The position numbers were made by a program, and so were the translations under genes. A stretch of 12,665 nt of DNA from Pseudomonadota bacterium. Lineage in GTDB: Bacteria > Pseudomonadota > Alphaproteobacteria > Rhizobiales > Xanthobacteraceae. The notes beneath the pieces are model-generated. The model was not told where the DNA came from and did not search any database. It was given only the letters and a program-made list of their open reading frames with translations. Numbering within the stretch: position 1 is the first letter of the stretch; each line of letters opens with the position of its first letter. The stretch spans positions 1 to 12,665 of the forward strand of contig JAEWFG010000210.1 in NCBI GenBank assembly GCA_023388935.1, read 5' to 3'. Below are positions 1 to 6,900 of the stretch, one piece after another.

Positions 1-505
1 GCTCCGAAATGCCGAGGCGCTCCAACATTCGGGCCATCTGAATGCCGCTCGGGCCGCCGGAAGCCGGATCGGTGTAGCTGACGGTCTTCGCCACGAGCAG
101 AGCGTTCTTCACTGCTGCGACGTCCGAAATGTCAGGTGCGGTCCGTCCCTTCGGAACCGCTACCACGATCACCGATCCGCCGAGATCGAATTGACCGTCC
201 TCCGCCACCTTGTTGGCACCCATCAGCTTGTCGATTCCAACACGCGAAGCAACGACGAAGTCCGCGCTTTCTCCGCCGATTACGCGCTGCGCGATCTCGG
301 TCGTGGACGCGTATTCGATGCGAAATTTCCGCCCGGACGTCGCTTCGAAGGCGGGCATCACTCTATCGAACACCCGGCGCATTCCGATCGTAATGAGCGC
401 GTGGGGTTCGTCGGCGCTGGCCGTTGCATTGGACGACATGGAAATCGCTACCATGAGCAGGAGACCGAAGGCGTTCCGGATGGTGGCGTTTGAAGGTCGG
501 CGCAT
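1..505 (-). CDS. ModA-like periplasmic substrate-binding protein (3' end beyond window)
   Basis: This gene encodes the first 168 residues of a secreted type 2 periplasmic-binding protein of the kind often annotated as molybdate-binding or generic substrate-binding. The first 31 or so residues form a signal peptide: RR near the N-terminus, a hydrophobic stretch FGLLLMVAISM, and a likely cleavage after ASA. The mature part reads like the first lobe of a ModA-type fold, with ITIGMRRVFDRVMPAFEATS, then a segment ending in ESADFVVAS, and DPASGGPSG further on. The usual ModA opening with tandem small and Ser residues is absent, so molybdate as ligand is doubtful. ATG at 505 is preceded by GGGAG eight bases upstream. 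It starts 21 bases after the stop of the upstream SDR gene, so it is probably the distal gene of the LysR-linked operon. No permease or ATPase gene is visible. The C-terminal part lies outside the window. Confidence 0.8.
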   Translation of the reverse strand, partial: MRRPSNATIRNAFGLLLMVAISMSSNATASADEPHALITIGMRRVFDRVMPAFEATSGRKFRIEYASTTEIAQRVIGGESADFVVASRVGIDKLMGANKVAEDGQFDLGGSVIVVAVPKGRTAPDISDVAAVKNALLVAKTVSYTDPASGGPSGIQMARMLERLGISE

Positions 506-526
506 GAATCGTCTCCCTTCGCGGCG

Positions 527-1294
527 TCAGTGCGCGGTGAAGCCGCCGTCGACCGGGAGGCCGACCCCGACGACGAAGCTCGCGGCCGGGCTGCAAAGCC
601 ACAGGACCGCGGCCGCGACTTCGTCCGGCCGACCGAGCCGTCCGATCGACTGCTGTTTCATGATCTCCGCCATGGCATCGGCCTGACCTTCGAGCATGCC
701 GGCAACCATCGGCGTATCGATGGTGCCGGGACACACCGCATTGATCCGGATTCCCCGCGGCGCGTATTCCACGCCCGCACTCTTGGTCATGCCGAGCACT
801 GCGTGCTTCGTTCCGTGGTAGGCTGCTCGCTCGGGCAAGCCGACGAGGCCTCCGAGCGACGAACAGTTCACGATCGCGCCCGATCCTTGCTCGCGCATGA
901 TGCGGAGTTCGTGCTTCATGCACGCCCAAACGCCGCGCTGGTTGACCGCGACGACCCGATCGAAGTGTTCGATCGGTTCTTCCGCGGCATCCGACGGCGG
1001 CACTTGAATGCCGGCGTTGTTGAATGCCATGTCGAGTCTGCCGTATTCGGCGACCGCTTGATCCATCGTCGCCGCAACCTGCGCCTCTTCGGCGACGTCG
1101 CACGTCAGACTGAGAGCGGTGCCGCCGTTGCGGACGATCTGTTCGGCTTCATGCGCAGCGAGCTTGCCGTCCAGATCGCACATGACCACAGATGCGCCAC
1201 TCTCGGCGAACATGCGCGCGGTGGCAAGACCCATCCCCTTGGCTGCGCCCGTAACCAGAGCAACCTGTCCGGTGAAATCGTAACGAGGATTCAT
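527..1294 (-). CDS. SDR family NAD(P)-dependent oxidoreductase (first of two paralogues)
   Basis: This is a complete 255-residue classical short-chain dehydrogenase/reductase, the usual length for the family. The Rossmann glycine motif TGAAKGMG is at 15-22. An acidic residue (D40) at the end of strand beta-2 favours NAD(H) over NADP(H). NNAG is at 92-95, and the catalytic residues are Ser146, Tyr159 and Lys163 (YHGTK). PG at 189-190 precedes the substrate loop. Such cytosolic enzymes interconvert alcohols and ketones; the substrate cannot be read from the sequence. ATG at 1294 has GGGAG about eight bases upstream. The gene sits between the DUF2255 gene (61-base gap) and the ModA-like gene (21-base gap). 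It is clearly paralogous to the SDR at 2287-3051, sharing GSGAIVNCSS and the PVDGG/AVDGG C-terminal motif, so an old duplication within this operon is likely. Confidence 0.93.
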   Translation of the reverse strand: MNPRYDFTGQVALVTGAAKGMGLATARMFAESGASVVMCDLDGKLAAHEAEQIVRNGGTALSLTCDVAEEAQVAATMDQAVAEYGRLDMAFNNAGIQVPPSDAAEEPIEHFDRVVAVNQRGVWACMKHELRIMREQGSGAIVNCSSLGGLVGLPERAAYHGTKHAVLGMTKSAGVEYAPRGIRINAVCPGTIDTPMVAGMLEGQADAMAEIMKQQSIGRLGRPDEVAAAVLWLCSPAASFVVGVGLPVDGGFTAH

Positions 1295-1355
1295 GCATTT
1301 CTCCCAGGGGAAAAGCGTCGGAAACAGGGTTCGGCAATCGAAGCCGCTCGTTTCC

Positions 1356-1742
1356 CTAGTTTTCGATGGCGCCGCGCGGTTTTACTTCCATCGTCGCTGC
1401 CCGCGCCCGGTTGCCGATCATCGGCGCGAGATATCGACTGTCGTGGTACTTGAGCCGATAGGCCTCGTCGATCCGGTCGTTGATGGCTCCCTCGACCGAC
1501 GCGAACGCCACGTCCTTGGTCATGCCGGCGGCACTGATCCGTCCCGCCTTCTGGCGCAAGGCCGCGTGGTACCAGCGGGAGGCGTTGCCGTTATAGGCAC
1601 GTACGTAGAGCGCGCCGTCCACCACGACGGACCAGATCCATGTCGGCGTGCCGTAGGTCTTCCCGTCGTCGCGGAAGGGCGCGACGTGCAGATCGTCGGA
1701 AGCGGCGATCTTGTCCAAATCGTCTTTGGTCCAATCGCTCAT
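1356..1742 (-). CDS. DUF2255 family protein
   Basis: This 128-residue soluble protein matches my memory of the DUF2255 family: an N-terminal SDWTKDDLDKIAASDDLHV, then TWIWSVVVDGALYVRAYNG, a W57 in SRWYHA, and a C-terminal ARAATMEVKPRG. The family has a small split-barrel look reminiscent of pyridoxamine-phosphate-oxidase-like or nitroreductase-like F420/FMN proteins. No reaction is established, and none is claimed here. ATG at 1742 overlaps the stop of the upstream cupin gene in a 4-base ATGA (1739-1742), which implies translational coupling. A longer reading frame upstream is open but overlaps the cupin in another frame, so it is not the real start. Confidence 0.85.
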   Translation of the reverse strand: MSDWTKDDLDKIAASDDLHVAPFRDDGKTYGTPTWIWSVVVDGALYVRAYNGNASRWYHAALRQKAGRISAAGMTKDVAFASVEGAINDRIDEAYRLKYHDSRYLAPMIGNRARAATMEVKPRGAIEN

Positions 1743-2251
1743 GTAGGCTCCTTCCCGTACTGCTCGTCGCTGACCTTCTCCATCCAGTCGACGTTCTTGC
1801 CGCCGACCGATTCCTGGATGGCGATGTGTGTCATCGCGGTCGTGGGCGAAGCGCCATGCCAGTGTTTCAGTCCGGGCGGAAACCACACGACGTCGCCGGG
1901 ACGAACCTCCTCGATCGGGCCGCCCTCGCGCTGCACCCGACCGAGCCCGGCCGTGATGATCAGCGTCTGCCCGAGCGGATGGGTATGCCAGGCAGTGCGG
2001 GCGCGGGGTTCGAAGGTGACCTGGCCGGCGCCGACGCGGGCCGGCTCGGGCGCCTGGAACAACGGGTCCACGCGCACGGTGCCGGTGAACCAGTCGGCAG
2101 AGCCCTTCTGGGAGGGCCGGGAGCCGTTTCTCTTGATGTCGATATCCATTCGAGACTCCTTCTCTTCTTCGGACATGAGCGCCTGCGCCCGACGAACTCC
2201 GATTGTGGCGGCGATGCCGCAGCAAATGAGCAGACCTCTGCGTGCGATCAT
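1739..2251 (-). CDS. Cupin-domain protein, GtHNL-like, with possible signal peptide
   Basis: The core is a single beta-barrel cupin of the family that includes bacterial manganese cupins such as the Granulicella hydroxynitrile lyase. Visible landmarks are DWFTGTVRVDPLFQAP, cupin motif 1 around TAWHTHPLGQ (two His and Gln as metal ligands), GDVVWFPPGLKHWHGA (third His ligand in motif 2) and AMTHIAIQE. The true reaction is unknown; many members are annotated simply as cupin. Two starts are plausible. ATG at 2251 has GGAGG six bases upstream and gives 170 residues opening with a signal-like segment (MIARRGLLICCGIAATIGV, then AQA). ATG at 2149 has AAGGAG six bases upstream and gives a 136-residue cytosolic protein of normal family length. 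I chose 2251 because it leaves a 35-base gap to the upstream gene and its partner at 3066 is also exported. The 3' end overlaps the DUF2255 start by four bases. Confidence 0.85.
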   Translation of the reverse strand: MIARRGLLICCGIAATIGVRRAQALMSEEEKESRMDIDIKRNGSRPSQKGSADWFTGTVRVDPLFQAPEPARVGAGQVTFEPRARTAWHTHPLGQTLIITAGLGRVQREGGPIEEVRPGDVVWFPPGLKHWHGASPTTAMTHIAIQESVGGKNVDWMEKVSDEQYGKEPT

Positions 2252-2286
2252 CGTGGTCCTCCGCTGATCGCGGGCCGTATTCGGCC

Positions 2287-3051
2287 CTATTGGGCCAAGA
2301 CGCCTCCATCGACCGCCATGGCATGACCGATCATGAAGCTGGCGGCTGGGGTGCAAAGCCAAACCACAGCCGACGCAATTTCTTCGGGCTCGCCGAAGCG
2401 CCCGATTGGCTCCCGCGCGATCATCGCTTTCACGGTTTCAGGGTCGTTGTTCTTGGTGACCGCGACGGCCATCGGCGTGTTGGTAATTCCCGGGCAGATC
2501 GCGTTGATCCAGATCCCTTGCGTCGCATAGTCGAGCGCTGCGGAGCGCGTGAGGCCGAGGACGGTATGCTTGCTCGCGGAATACGCGCTTCGTCCCTTCG
2601 ACCCGACCATTCCGCCGATCGACGAGCAATTGACGATTGCACCGCTTCCCTGGGCCGTCATCTGCCGGAGTTCGGCCTTCATGCAGTTCCAGACGCCACG
2701 AAGATTAACGTCGAGAATGCGTTCGAATTCGTCGTCGCTGGTCTGCAGCATGTCTGCACCGTCGCAATTGACGCCCGCATTGTTGTAGGCGGCGTCCAGC
2801 CGGCCGAACGCGGAGACCGTCCGATCGACCATGGTCGCGACCTCGGATTTGTCGGACACGTTGCATCGGACGGCGAGAGCCTTGTGGCCGACGGCGATCA
2901 GTCCATCCGCAGCCTGGCGGACGGCATCCTCGTCGACGTCCGCAAGTGCGACGGCGGCGCCGGCTTGGGCAAAAGCCCGAGCCGTCGCGAGGCCGATGCC
3001 GGCGCCCGCGCCCGTGACAAGGGCGACCTTTCCTTCCAGGAAGGTTTTCAT
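2287..3051 (-). CDS. SDR family NAD(P)-dependent oxidoreductase (second paralogue)
   Basis: This is a complete 254-residue classical short-chain dehydrogenase. TGAGAGIG forms the cofactor-binding glycine motif, an acidic D follows beta-2 in ALADVDE (NAD preference), NNAG is conserved, and the catalytic set is the Ser of NCSS, then Tyr and Lys in YSASK. The C-terminus AMAVDGGVLAQ is typical. The start ATG at 3051 was chosen because family homology begins exactly there (KTFLEGKVALVTGAG); upstream sequence in this frame is read-through antisense to nothing meaningful. Its ribosome site is weak (GAG). The gene lies 14 bases after the decarboxylase-like gene and 35 bases before the long cupin start. 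It resembles the SDR at 527-1294 closely enough to be a paralogue, so the operon may catalyse two successive or alternative dehydrogenations. Confidence 0.93.
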   Translation of the reverse strand: MKTFLEGKVALVTGAGAGIGLATARAFAQAGAAVALADVDEDAVRQAADGLIAVGHKALAVRCNVSDKSEVATMVDRTVSAFGRLDAAYNNAGVNCDGADMLQTSDDEFERILDVNLRGVWNCMKAELRQMTAQGSGAIVNCSSIGGMVGSKGRSAYSASKHTVLGLTRSAALDYATQGIWINAICPGITNTPMAVAVTKNNDPETVKAMIAREPIGRFGEPEEIASAVVWLCTPAASFMIGHAMAVDGGVLAQ

Positions 3052-3065
3052 GGCGGTTCTCGGGG

Positions 3066-3845
3066 CTATCGCGGCCGCTTTTCGATGACTTCCTTGACCA
3101 CCGGCGCCGCGGAGAACGCGTTGGGCCAGCCGACATAGAACGCGAGATGACCGAGCACCTCGCCGGCCTCCTCCCGGGTTAATCCGTTGTCCATCGCTCG
3201 GTTGAGGTGGTACGTGATCTGGGCAACCTGTCCCGTCGCGACGAGTGCGCTGACGGTGACGAGGCTCCGGTCCCGGGGCGCGAGACCCGGTCTCAGCCAG
3301 AGATCCCGGAAAAGCACGTCGGTCGTGTACTGGACGAGGCTCGGCGCGATCTGGCCGAACTGCTCTCCGACCCGGGTTGCCCGCTGCTTCTCCGCGGCCT
3401 CGTCGAGCGGAAGCTGCGGGCCGGAGGCCGGCGGAAGCTGGTCCATGCCGATGCTGCGGCTCTTGAAGACGTCCCTCGCCGCCGGAATCGCATCCATCGC
3501 GTTCGCCCAGCCGGTGTAGAACGCAAGGTGCGTGATGATCTCGGAAATCTCGGCCGGCTTCACGCCGTTGTCGAGCGCGAGACCCAGATAGTACGGCAGT
3601 TCGACGGTCTGGTCGCGGGCGATGAGCGCCGAGACGGTGACGATGCTCCGGTCCCGGAACGAGAGGCCGGGCCGTTTCCAAAGATCGCCTTGGACTTTCT
3701 CATGGGCGTACTTCTCGAGCGCGGGCGCGACGGCACGGATATCTTCGGACATGGGACTTGCTCCTTCGATATTTGTCTGCCCCGCTGCGGCTGAACCGCC
3801 AGCGAACAGGCAGAGCGAAAACAAGGTTGCCGCGAGCTTTCTCAT
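3066..3845 (-). CDS. Exported two-domain carboxymuconolactone decarboxylase-like protein
   Basis: This 259-residue protein consists of a signal peptide and two tandem CMD-type helical domains. Residues 1-22 form the signal peptide, with RK, a hydrophobic core TLFSLCLFAGGSAAA and a likely cleavage at AAG-QTN. Domain 1 (about 38-125) and domain 2 (about 165-253) each carry the same order of motifs: WKRPGL or WLRPGL, RDRS with VTVSALIA or VTVSALVA, a helix, then HLAFYTGW or HLAFYVGW. The CxxC pair of AhpD peroxidases is absent, so peroxidase chemistry is unlikely. The name comes from gamma-carboxymuconolactone decarboxylase, but true PcaC enzymes are single-domain and cytosolic, so the reaction here is open. 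ATG at 3845 has GGAGG upstream and overlaps the MFS stop as ATGA (3842-3845). CMD and cupin genes are common neighbours. Confidence 0.9.
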   Translation of the reverse strand: MRKLAATLFSLCLFAGGSAAAGQTNIEGASPMSEDIRAVAPALEKYAHEKVQGDLWKRPGLSFRDRSIVTVSALIARDQTVELPYYLGLALDNGVKPAEISEIITHLAFYTGWANAMDAIPAARDVFKSRSIGMDQLPPASGPQLPLDEAAEKQRATRVGEQFGQIAPSLVQYTTDVLFRDLWLRPGLAPRDRSLVTVSALVATGQVAQITYHLNRAMDNGLTREEAGEVLGHLAFYVGWPNAFSAAPVVKEVIEKRPR

Positions 3846-5052
3846 TGCCCACCTCCATCGATGGCCGCCGGATGCGCCATGAGCCACCACGCAACCGGCG
3901 CGGCGCAGAGCACGGCGGCGCCGCTGACGAGAAACAGGACGTTCAGCGTCGCTCCGGTCGCGACCAGTCCGAGCGCGGGGCTGGCCAGCCCCTGGGCCAG
4001 ATCGAGAAAGGCCGTGTAGGCCCCCATCGCAAGGCCGCGGCTCTGCCCCGGCACGCGGCGAACCGCCTCCACGCCGAAACCGGGATAGACCAGCGAGAAA
4101 CCGAAGCCGGTGAGCGCGGCTCCCGCCAGCGCCATCTCGGGTCGAACGGCCAACCAGATCAGCGCCTGTCCGGCGGTTTCGATCAGGGCGCAGACCAGCG
4201 CGACCTTTGCGCCTCCGATCGCGTCGGCCACATGGCTGAAGAATATCCGCGCCAGAATGAAAGCGACGGCGTAGGCGGTATAGGCGAGCCAACCGTTTGC
4301 CCACCCTCGGTTCGCAAACAGCAGTGCGACGAACGTGGTCACCGCCCCGAAGCCGACGCTGCCTAGAGCCGAACCGAAGCCCGGCACCCACACGGCGCCG
4401 ATCACTTTGGCGAACGAGAGGCGCGCGTGCTTCGCCGGAGCGACGGCAGGAAGTGGCGCGACGAGCAGCAACGTGAGCAGCGGCGCCGCCGCGGTAGCGA
4501 CCGCGATCGCCGTGAAGCCGTAGGCAGCGTAGAGGGCGGAGCCGGCCGGCGCGCCGATGGCGAAGGCGGCGAACATGGCTGAGCCGACCCAGGCGATGAC
4601 CTTGCCTGTGCTGCGGACATCCGCGAGCGCCAAGCCCCAGCTAACCGCGGCCGTGATAATGAAGCTCTCCGCAGCGCCGAGTAGGCCTCGTCCCAGCAAG
4701 AGAATCGCGACCGAGGTCAGTGGAGCTGCGGTGAAGCCGAGCGAGAGCACGTACAGCAATCCGGAGGCCGCAGCGGCGAGCAGTCCGGCGACCACGCCGC
4801 GCTTAGCTCCCCGGCTGTCCGAGAAGTGACCGGCCCACGGTCGCGACACCAGGGAGGCCGCGAACTGGCTGCCGCGACGAGGCCGACCATGAACGTGCCT
4901 AGGCCCAATCCTTCGTGGACGTGAAGCGGTAGAACAGGCATCGCGACGCCGATCACGAGAAAGGCGACGAAGACCACGCTCATGATCGGCAGCAAGGTGG
5001 CAGCGACGCGCGGGGTCGCGACAGGCTCCTCCTGCGTAACTGTTACCGACAT
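3842..5052 (-). pseudogene. MFS transporter, YhhS/arabinose-exporter type, single-base frameshift
   Basis: The conceptual protein is about 403 residues and has the layout of the E. coli YhhS group of major facilitator proteins (often annotated arabinose transporter). The N-terminal part is read from ATG 5052 (SVTVTQEEPVATPRV, then TM1 and GLGLGTFMVGLVA). The remainder is read in another frame down to 3842, with SRPWAGHFSDSRGAKRG as the loop 2-3 MFS signature and about 11 further membrane helices. The frames join at 4872-4873, where CC stands where CCC would restore GLVAGSQFAASLVSRPWAG. A single-base deletion is therefore the simplest explanation, either a real mutation or a sequencing or assembly error. 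As written, only 3842-4849 could give a protein, starting within the second helix region. The gene is first in the operon after the LysR-divergent promoter; its stop overlaps the next start. Likely role if intact: proton-driven export of a small molecule. Confidence 0.85.
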
Positions 5053-5155
5053 GCCCGATCAGAGCTCCATACTTCAGACTGATCCGAACCTAAGACTTTC
5101 ACTCGCATCCGATTAGGTGATAGATTTCGAATGGAGCTATTAGTGAGGCTTATGA
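5053..5155. promoter_or_regulatory. Divergent promoter/operator region between MFS operon and LysR gene
   Basis: This 103-base gap separates the divergent starts at 5052 and 5156. It is AT-richer than its flanks and contains two nested inverted repeats. AGCTCCAT (5063-5070) pairs with ATGGAGCT (5131-5138), and ACCTAA (5088-5093) pairs with TTAGGT (5113-5118). Their centres differ by about 2.5 bases. LysR regulators normally bind such dyads between their own gene and a divergent target operon, so these are the candidate operator sites. This is inference from position and symmetry. The LysR ribosome site is probably GAGG at 5145-5148. Confidence 0.55.
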
Positions 5156-6112
5156 ATGAACCGGGAAGACGCAAGCGATCTGCTTGCGTTCCTCGCAGTG
5201 GCGAGAGAGCGCAGTTTCACGCACGCTGCTGCGAAGCTCGGCATGACACAGTCCGCGCTAAGTCAGATCATCCGAAATCTGGAGGAGCGGCTCGGCGTCA
5301 GACTGTTGAACCGGACGACGCGCAGCGTCACACCTACTCAGGCCGGAGAACGGCTGTTCCTGAGCTTCGGACCCAAGTTCAACGAGATGGATGCCGATCT
5401 CGCCGCGCTCAGCGAGCTGCGCGAAAAGCCGGCCGGAACCGTTCGACTGACGGCGACCGAGTACGCCGCCGCCGAAATCCTGCTGCCCGCGCTGGGGACG
5501 CTCCTGCCCAAGTATCCCGACATCCACGTCGAGGTCATCATCGACTACGGGCTCACCAACATTGTGGCGCAGCAGGTCGACGCAGGCATCCGGCCTGGCG
5601 AGCTTGTGGCCAAGGACATGATCGCCGTGCGTGTCAGTCCCGATCTGCGGATGGCCGTGGTCGGTTCGCCCTCCTACTTCGCCGACCGCAAGCGGCCCAA
5701 GACTCCCCAGGATTTGACACGGCACAACTGTCTCAACCTTCGCCTGCCGACCCACGGCGGCAGCCTGTACGCTTGGGAGTTCGAGAAGAGCAGCCGCGAG
5801 CTCAACGTGCGCGTGGAAGGGCAACTGGTGTTCAACAGTGCTGGCCTTCTCCTGGACGCAGCGCTGAAGGGCTTGGGCCTTGCCTACCTCACTGAGGGCC
5901 ACGTCCAACCGTACCTTTCCCAAGGCCGGCTAGTCAGAGTGCTTTCCGATTGGTGTCCGCCTTTCTCGGGGTATCACCTGTACTATCCGAGCCGCCGCCA
6001 GCCCTCACCGGCGTTCTCTCTGCTGGTCGACGCGCTGCCCACTTTGCGATGGTCCGCTGCGGACTTCGCTCCGCGAGGACTCGCTTTCAATAGGTCGCGG
6101 ATTGTTTCCTAG
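5156..6112 (+). CDS. LysR family transcriptional regulator
   Basis: This 318-residue LTTR has the usual two-part layout. Residues 1-65 form the winged helix-turn-helix, with LLAFLAVARERSFTHAAAKL, then SALSQIIRNLEERLGVRLLN and RTTRSVTPTQAGERL, all close to the family consensus. Residues about 92-300 form the periplasmic-binding-like effector domain, with GTVRLTATEYAAAEILLP and the late VFNSAGLLLDAALKGLGLAY segment. It resembles the subgroup of LysR proteins that control divergently transcribed oxidoreductase genes. ATG at 5156 follows GAGG with about eight bases of spacing. The in-frame product begins NREDASDLLAF, the normal position for the family. It most likely regulates the minus-strand operon from 5052 and itself. 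Its last 108 bases are overlapped antisense by the 3' extension of the MBL gene. Confidence 0.93.
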   Translation: MNREDASDLLAFLAVARERSFTHAAAKLGMTQSALSQIIRNLEERLGVRLLNRTTRSVTPTQAGERLFLSFGPKFNEMDADLAALSELREKPAGTVRLTATEYAAAEILLPALGTLLPKYPDIHVEVIIDYGLTNIVAQQVDAGIRPGELVAKDMIAVRVSPDLRMAVVGSPSYFADRKRPKTPQDLTRHNCLNLRLPTHGGSLYAWEFEKSSRELNVRVEGQLVFNSAGLLLDAALKGLGLAYLTEGHVQPYLSQGRLVRVLSDWCPPFSGYHLYYPSRRQPSPAFSLLVDALPTLRWSAADFAPRGLAFNRSRIVS

Positions 6113-6880
6113 ATGAAGTCCGTGGTCGAGGACGAAGGCCGAGAATTCGGAACTCCGTCGTCGGCGGCAGACCGAGCGAGCTCCCGTGAAACTCAATCGC
6201 GCGTCTTGTGCGACGACTTCATGAGCGAACGAAGCACGCGAGGGATCCGGCGAGGACAGCGCACGAAGGACGTCATCGATGTCCGATTGCCACCCCTCGG
6301 CCGTCACTTCCTTGAATGGAACTGAGCCGACCGAAGCGCTTGAGAACACGACCGCTGGCCCGAGGTCCCGCAAGAGCATGAGGCTGTTCCTGAGGTCGGA
6401 TTTCGAGCCGCCCGCATATCCGTTGACGCGGGTCTCCCAGGCACCATTTTCCTGATAGATCGTGTCGCCGGTGAAGAGATAGGTCTTGCCATGCGGCGAA
6501 CGGACCAGAAAGCACACGCTGCCGTCGGTGTGGCCCGGGGTCGGTATGACCTCGATGCCGTTCACAACTTCGCGCTTGTCGAACAGGCTATCGACGGGCG
6601 CGACTTTGCTGATGGATGGTTCTTCGAGGCGGTGATACCAAAGCCTGGAACCGAATAGCGCCTTGATTTCGGCAAGCGCGGGGCCCGCCTCGTCCCTGTG
6701 ACTGAGGTACTGGTGCGCGATACCGCCCAGCTCCTGGATGTGCTGATACTCGTCCCGCAAACCGGAACTATAAAGAAGTATGTTACCGGTGTCTCGCACC
6801 AGCAGGTAAGCGTGAGACGTTACGCCTGCAAACGGATGTTCCGCCTGCGTTTGCCAGAGATCAGGAAATATCTGCTTCAT
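6005..6880 (-). CDS. MBL-fold metallo-hydrolase-like protein with degenerate metal site and long tail
   Basis: The 291-residue product has a metallo-beta-lactamase fold: IFPDLWQTQAEHPFAGVTSH, then YLSHRDEAGP at 58-67, PTPGHTDGS with His117, and FTGDT with Asp139. The canonical HxHxDH motif reads L-S-H-R-D-E at 59-64, keeping only His61 and Asp63. The last metal His is also not evident near SSASVG at 180-185. A one-metal or altered site is therefore possible. Recognisable family sequence ends near residue 210 (DDVLRALSS). The remaining 80 or so residues are Arg/Ser-rich without domain character, and the last 35 overlap the LysR gene antisense. They may be read-through after loss of an earlier stop. 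ATG at 6880 has GGAGG six bases upstream. It lies 20 bases after the NTF2-like gene, so the two are probably co-transcribed. Confidence 0.85.
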   Translation of the reverse strand: MKQIFPDLWQTQAEHPFAGVTSHAYLLVRDTGNILLYSSGLRDEYQHIQELGGIAHQYLSHRDEAGPALAEIKALFGSRLWYHRLEEPSISKVAPVDSLFDKREVVNGIEVIPTPGHTDGSVCFLVRSPHGKTYLFTGDTIYQENGAWETRVNGYAGGSKSDLRNSLMLLRDLGPAVVFSSASVGSVPFKEVTAEGWQSDIDDVLRALSSPDPSRASFAHEVVAQDARLSFTGARSVCRRRRSSEFSAFVLDHGLHLGNNPRPIESESSRSEVRSGPSQSGQRVDQQRERR

Positions 6881-6900
6881 TCATGCCTCCATCAAGGTAA

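Noticed and set aside
530..1453. Long plus-strand open frame opposite the first SDR gene
   Set aside because: It is antisense to a clear SDR with all motifs, is Arg-rich and has no family character; it is a high-GC shadow frame.
2242..3138. 298-codon plus-strand frame opposite the second SDR
   Set aside because: Antisense to a complete SDR with Gly motif and Tyr-Lys pair, and without recognisable domain.
3066..3845. AhpD-type peroxidase activity for the CMD protein
   Set aside because: Neither domain has the CxxC pair needed for that chemistry.
3066..4391. Long minus-strand frame extending the decarboxylase-like gene upstream to 4391
   Set aside because: The upstream part overlaps the MFS gene in another frame; the signal peptide and GGAGG fix the start at 3845.
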